From: Macrostomum hystrix
Lineage: Eukaryota; Platyhelminthes; Macrostomidae
Reading direction: 5' to 3'
Length of the DNA: 64,000 nt
NCBI GenBank assembly: GCA_950097015.1
Contig: CATNEN010000037.1
Location: 3,191,501-3,255,500 of the forward strand
The notes under the pieces are model-generated. The model saw only the letters and a list, made by a program, of their open reading frames with translations. It was not told the DNA's origin and did no database searches. Within the stretch, counting starts at the first letter, position 1; every line of letters begins with the position of its first letter. Below, piece by piece: positions 60,091 to 64,000 of the stretch. The position numbers and the translations under genes were made by a program.

Positions 60091-63060
60091 ATGCTCCTGC
60101 CTTCAGCATCTGGCAGCCTTGTGCTGCTGTCACTGGCTCACTGCATCACGCTGGTCCTGACGAGTATCTCCAGCCTGGTGCTAGACGAGGATCTGCCAGC
60201 GGGCTCTTCTCTGCCCAAGCTCAATCAGGCCCTGAAGGATGCGGGCATTCACCCGGACAGCTTCGTGTTGGTCAAGCACGCCTACTTTGACTACAGGGTC
60301 GCTAGCAACCAAGGCCAGCTAGTCGTTAAGAAGACGCTCGACCGCGACACCATGTGCCAAAAGGACAAACTGTGTTGCGAAAATCAGCGCGACTGTGAGC
60401 TGAAGCTGACCTTCATCAATAGTCACGCCATACCAATCAGCACCAAGATGCTGCACGTGACCCTTCGCGACGCCAACGATCATAGTCCGAGATTTGAGCA
60501 CCCGCTGCACTACATCCGCATTCGTGAGGACGAGGTGACTGGCTTCTCTGAGCGTCTTCCTTTGGCCGTCGACCCTGACGCCGGAGAAAACTCAGTCGTG
60601 CGCTACAACCTGCGACCGGACAGCGGGCATTTCACCCTGCGGCCTGAGCTCGGCGCTGGCCGCCAGATCAGCAAGCTGTTCCTGGAGCTGATCTCCGGCC
60701 TCGACCGCGAGGTGTCCGACTCGTACGAGTTCACTCTTATTGCGCAGGACGGCGGGGGCAGAAACGGTAGCATGCGCATCATTGTGAACGTAAGCGACAG
60801 CAACGATCGTCATCCGTACTTTCTGCGCAGCCACGAAACTGTGCATGTGAACGAGAGTCAGAGATTCGGTTGCATAGCGAATGTTACGGCGCGCGACGAG
60901 GACATCGGCATCAACGCCGAAATCGTCTACGAATTCGACGTCAAACAGATGGGCCAGGACGCTGGCGCCATCCAGCAGAGGTTCCGACTAGAGCGAACGA
61001 CTGGGCGGATCTGTCTGAATGGTCGTCTCGACTACGAGGAGCGCACCAAGTATGAGCTGCCGATTGTGGCTAAGAACATTGTGCCACACACCAAACAGGA
61101 ACCTCCGGCAACTGCCACTGTCACCGTCCTAGTTCAGAATGAGAACGATGAGATACCGACGCTGCGGGTGCACTACATGCAGAGCGGCGAGCGACGCTCC
61201 TTCGCCAGCGTGCGAGAGAATCAGCGCGTCGGTGAGATTCTCGCCCAGCTCATGGTGACCGACCGCGATGTTGACTTTATGTCTTGCGAGCTGGGCAGTC
61301 AGTCCGATAGAGAACTGTTCCAGCTGCACAATGTCAACTACGATAGGACCAAGGATGAGTATATGTACATCTTTAGTACGCAGAAGGACACTAGCCTGGA
61401 TCGCGAGGTCATGCTCGCTAGTGTTCCACTAGAAAGAGCAAATACTGTCGATGTAAAACACGTGGTTAGAATTGTCTGCCGTGACGGACGAAACTCAGTC
61501 ACTGGGAATGTCACCGTCCAAGTGCTCGATGAAAACGACAATGATCCACAGCTCAGCGTGCGTCCTTGGTCCGGCCGCCTGGCTGCCATCGTCCGCGACG
61601 CTCAAGTTGTTGAGGTAGATGAAAATGTGCCTTCCGACTATCGTGTAGCCCGTGTGGTCGCTATCGATCCGGACTATGCCGAGAATGGCACGGTGGAGTT
61701 CTCAATGCACGGCTCGCCGTTGAACACGCTCGAGACCTTCAGAATCTTGCCTGACGGCGCTATTGCAACGAAGAAACGCATCGACCGTGAGGAGACCAAC
61801 CCGCCGACTGATGCGTTTGATGTGGTTGTTGTCGGTACTGACAAGGGCAACCCTCAACGCTCAAGTACCATCAGTTTCCGACTGGCTATCAACGATCAGA
61901 ACGACAATCCACCGCACATGGAGCCTCGCATGGCATTTAGCGTGCAGGAGAATAACAAGCCTGGACATCAGGTGGGCCAGATTTTCGTCACCGACCCGGA
62001 CAGGGTTGGTCGCCTATCTTTGACGCTGCAGCCCGCACCTGGGCGGCCACCACTGGATCGTCGACTGCCGTTTCACATACGCGAAGAGCAGCCGCCGTCT
62101 CTGTCGCATCAGCAGCAGATGCCTCAGCAGCGCTGCTTCTTTCTTATCGCCACAGAACAGTTGGACAGTGAGCGCGTCAGCGAGTACCAATTCCTGGTTG
62201 TGGCAACTGACGATGAGCACGGCCGCGGTCACCGAGTGTCCAGCCTGGTCACCGTCTCAGTTCTGGACCAGAACGATCACACTCCAAAGATTTTCTTTCC
62301 GTGCACAGATGAAAATTCTGCTGGACAGACGCAGCCAATGGAACTCAGGCAGTTTCATCGGCATCACAATGTCTCCTGGCGCGAAGCCGCCGGTTACACC
62401 ATCGTCAAAGTCAACGCCAAAGACGATGACCGGGACAAAACGAGCAACGGACGATTCCAGTTTTCTCTGGAGCCAGTCCAGCTATTTACTATCGATCAGG
62501 ACAACGGTGAAGTCAAGGTTGCAGCTCACATGCAGCAACGCGATATGGGGAAGCACCGGGTCCGGGTCACCGTTCGCGACTCTGGCCAGCCCAGCAGCTT
62601 GAGCGCCAGCTGCGAGTTCTACATCACCGTGGACGCTTCACAGCCCCACAGCCTGCAGGTCGACTCGTCAGCCGGTGGCCTCGGAGGAGGAAGCACGCAG
62701 CTGCGAGGCGATGGCGGAAGCAACTCGGGCGGCGGTGTCGGGGGCAGTCTCAGCAACGCCGGACTGAACTTCTTCCATCTGAACGATGCCAGCATCCTCA
62801 TCGCTGTGGCTGCATTCATCTGTCTGCTGCTGATTGCCACCCTGCTGCTGCTGTGCTATGCCAGGCACTGGCACAATACGCCCGAGTTCCTGCCCGACCT
62901 GTTGCAGATCTGCCTGGCACCCAGTGGTCGCCGGGCCAAGCCATGCGCCACGGAAGACCCAGACGCGGTAGCTTCGGCGGCCGCTTTGGCTGCCAACACC
63001 GTGTCCTCTGGCGGAGCTGAGTCTTTCATGAAGTTTGGCGAAAGACCCTCAATTAGTCAG
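60091..63060 (+). CDS. Protocadherin, first coding exon (990 aa, continues beyond the window)
   Basis: ATG at 60091 (the frame extends to a non-ATG codon at 60076), ending at a strong donor CAG|GTAAGT at 63061 in phase 0. The layout is a signal peptide, seven cadherin repeats, a TM helix (about 901-925) and the start of a cytoplasmic tail. EC1 contains the Cys cluster typical of protocadherins (DRDTMCQKDKLCCENQRDC). EC boundaries are marked by calcium motifs DANDHSP (~128), DSNDRHP (~236), NENDEIP (~350), DENDNDP (~480), DQNDNPP (~603) and DQNDHTP (~726), with DRE/LDxE and DxD motifs between. One large exon encoding all ECs plus TM, followed by tail exons, is the classical protocadherin architecture, and seven ECs resemble the delta type. 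A Ser/Gly-rich linker separates EC7 from the membrane. Homophilic cell adhesion is the expected role. Confidence 0.92.
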
Positions 63061-63134
63061 GTAAGTTTCCCAGATTACCTGAAATTTTTTGAGCTTTCTC
63101 AAAAATTTGTAGATTCTTAGCAGACTCTCGTTGT

Positions 63135-63500
63135 CTGTCTGGTAGATTTTTAGAAGACTCTCACCGACAGTGTGGTGGATTCTTCGAAGACTCTCACCGA
63201 CAGTGTGGTGGATTCTTCGAAGACTCTCACCGACAGTGTGGTGGATTTTTAGAAGACTCTCACCGACAGTGTGGTGGATTCTTCGAAGACTCTCACCGAC
63301 AGTGTGGTGGATTCTTCGAAGACTCTCACCGACAGTGTGGTGGATTTTTAGAAGACTCTCACCGACAGTGTGGTGGATTCTTCGAAGACTCTCACCGACA
63401 GTGTGGTGGATTCTTCGAAGACTCTCACCGACAGTGTGGTGGATTCTTCGAAGACTCTCACCGACAGTGTGGTGGATTCTTAGAAGACTCTCACCGACAT
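63135..63500. repeat. Minisatellite, 33-bp unit, protocadherin intron 1
   Basis: About 11 copies with core GAAGACTCTCACCGACAG and GTGTGGTGGATTC; starts about 75 bp after the exon-1 donor. The frame with an 11-residue period is an artefact. Confidence 0.92.
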
Positions 63501-64000
63501 TTTAATGCTTGGTATATGTTTACGACTGAAGCTAAATAGACACTGGCTTCATAAATTCTCCATTTGTGGCCCATCATCTTGTCCCCCGACCCAAGGATTG
63601 CATTTACACCGACCCCGCCACGAACCCTTAAACACGAAGTTTCAAAAGCATCACCGAGTATTGAGATTTCAGAGTGAGTGCTGCCGTGGACCCGGCTGTA
63701 AAATCAACTATGCTATGACTCCCGCGCCAGCTGTTACTGGCATCCACGCCGCGAACTAGAGATCCCAGATCCCAGTGCTGTTGTTAGACGGGAACATCCC
63801 AAACGTATGTGGGCACAGATCGGGGACTTGCATCGCATTGGGAGCCAGCAGAGAGAGAGAGTAAAGGTGGCAGACCATATGGGCTTAGATGTAAATAGTC
63901 CGGCCAGTAAGTTCAGGGAAGCAAAGGTTTTATGACTCCTAAATCAGACTATGTCGCAACAGCTGCCTTCCTCTCCGTGTTTGTGCATCCTCCGTCTCTT
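63501..64000. other. Protocadherin intron sequence to the end of the window
   Basis: No second exon is recognisable before the window ends; an 84-codon ORF here has no supporting feature. Confidence 0.4.

Overview
The window is animal genomic DNA: spliced genes with GT..AG introns, tRNA-derived SINEs, Penelope-like retroelements (PLEs) and a very large load of tandem repeats. The gene set (an invertebrate-type tyrosine decarboxylase, a ciliary TMEM138 orthologue, a seven-cadherin-repeat protocadherin and an FMRFamide-receptor-like GPCR) points to a ciliated protostome, probably a spiralian such as a flatworm or relative. That placement is inference; no species is identified.

Layout. 0-3.3 kb: repeats and SINE copies without a recognised gene. 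3.38-6.67 kb (minus strand): two-exon peptide GPCR of 479 aa whose intron carries two minisatellites. 6.7-10.7 kb: a 20-bp and a 16-bp minisatellite and a SINE. 10.77-20.93 kb: a block of TATC/GATA tetranucleotide arrays with PLEs embedded: a terminal fragment of one family, then a head-to-tail partial plus full-length copy of a second family with 1.26-kb identical terminal repeats, a hammerhead ribozyme in each terminus, a Gag-like ORF1 and an RT/GIY-YIG ORF2. ORF1 and ORF2 overlap in a -1 relation with a canonical A AAA AAC slippery heptamer. The element abuts 2.49 kb of perfect TATC repeat. 21-24.4 kb: minisatellite and AT-rich DNA. 24.41-36.05 kb (plus): a 13-exon gene, reconstructed by phase matching, for a 648-aa single-pass membrane protein. 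36.8 kb: possible small secreted Cys-rich protein. 39.1-39.5 kb (minus): a basic, DP-type motif exon, probably transposon-related. 42.67-43.77 kb: TMEM138, four exons, 161 aa. 44.76-48.22 kb: a 3.4-kb 25-bp satellite with higher-order structure. 50.4-57.56 kb: tyrosine decarboxylase, eleven coding exons, 677 aa, with a different minisatellite in most introns. 60.09-63.06 kb: first coding exon of a protocadherin, continuing beyond the window.

The host genes look like independent neighbours, not a pathway. The most notable content is the PLE/TATC block, with a Gag-Pol-like frameshift arrangement, ribozyme-bearing terminal repeats and apparent microsatellite association, and the general pattern that almost every long intron or intergenic gap holds its own private minisatellite. 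Exon coordinates come from reading splice signals and checking codon phase by eye; no alignment or transcript was available.
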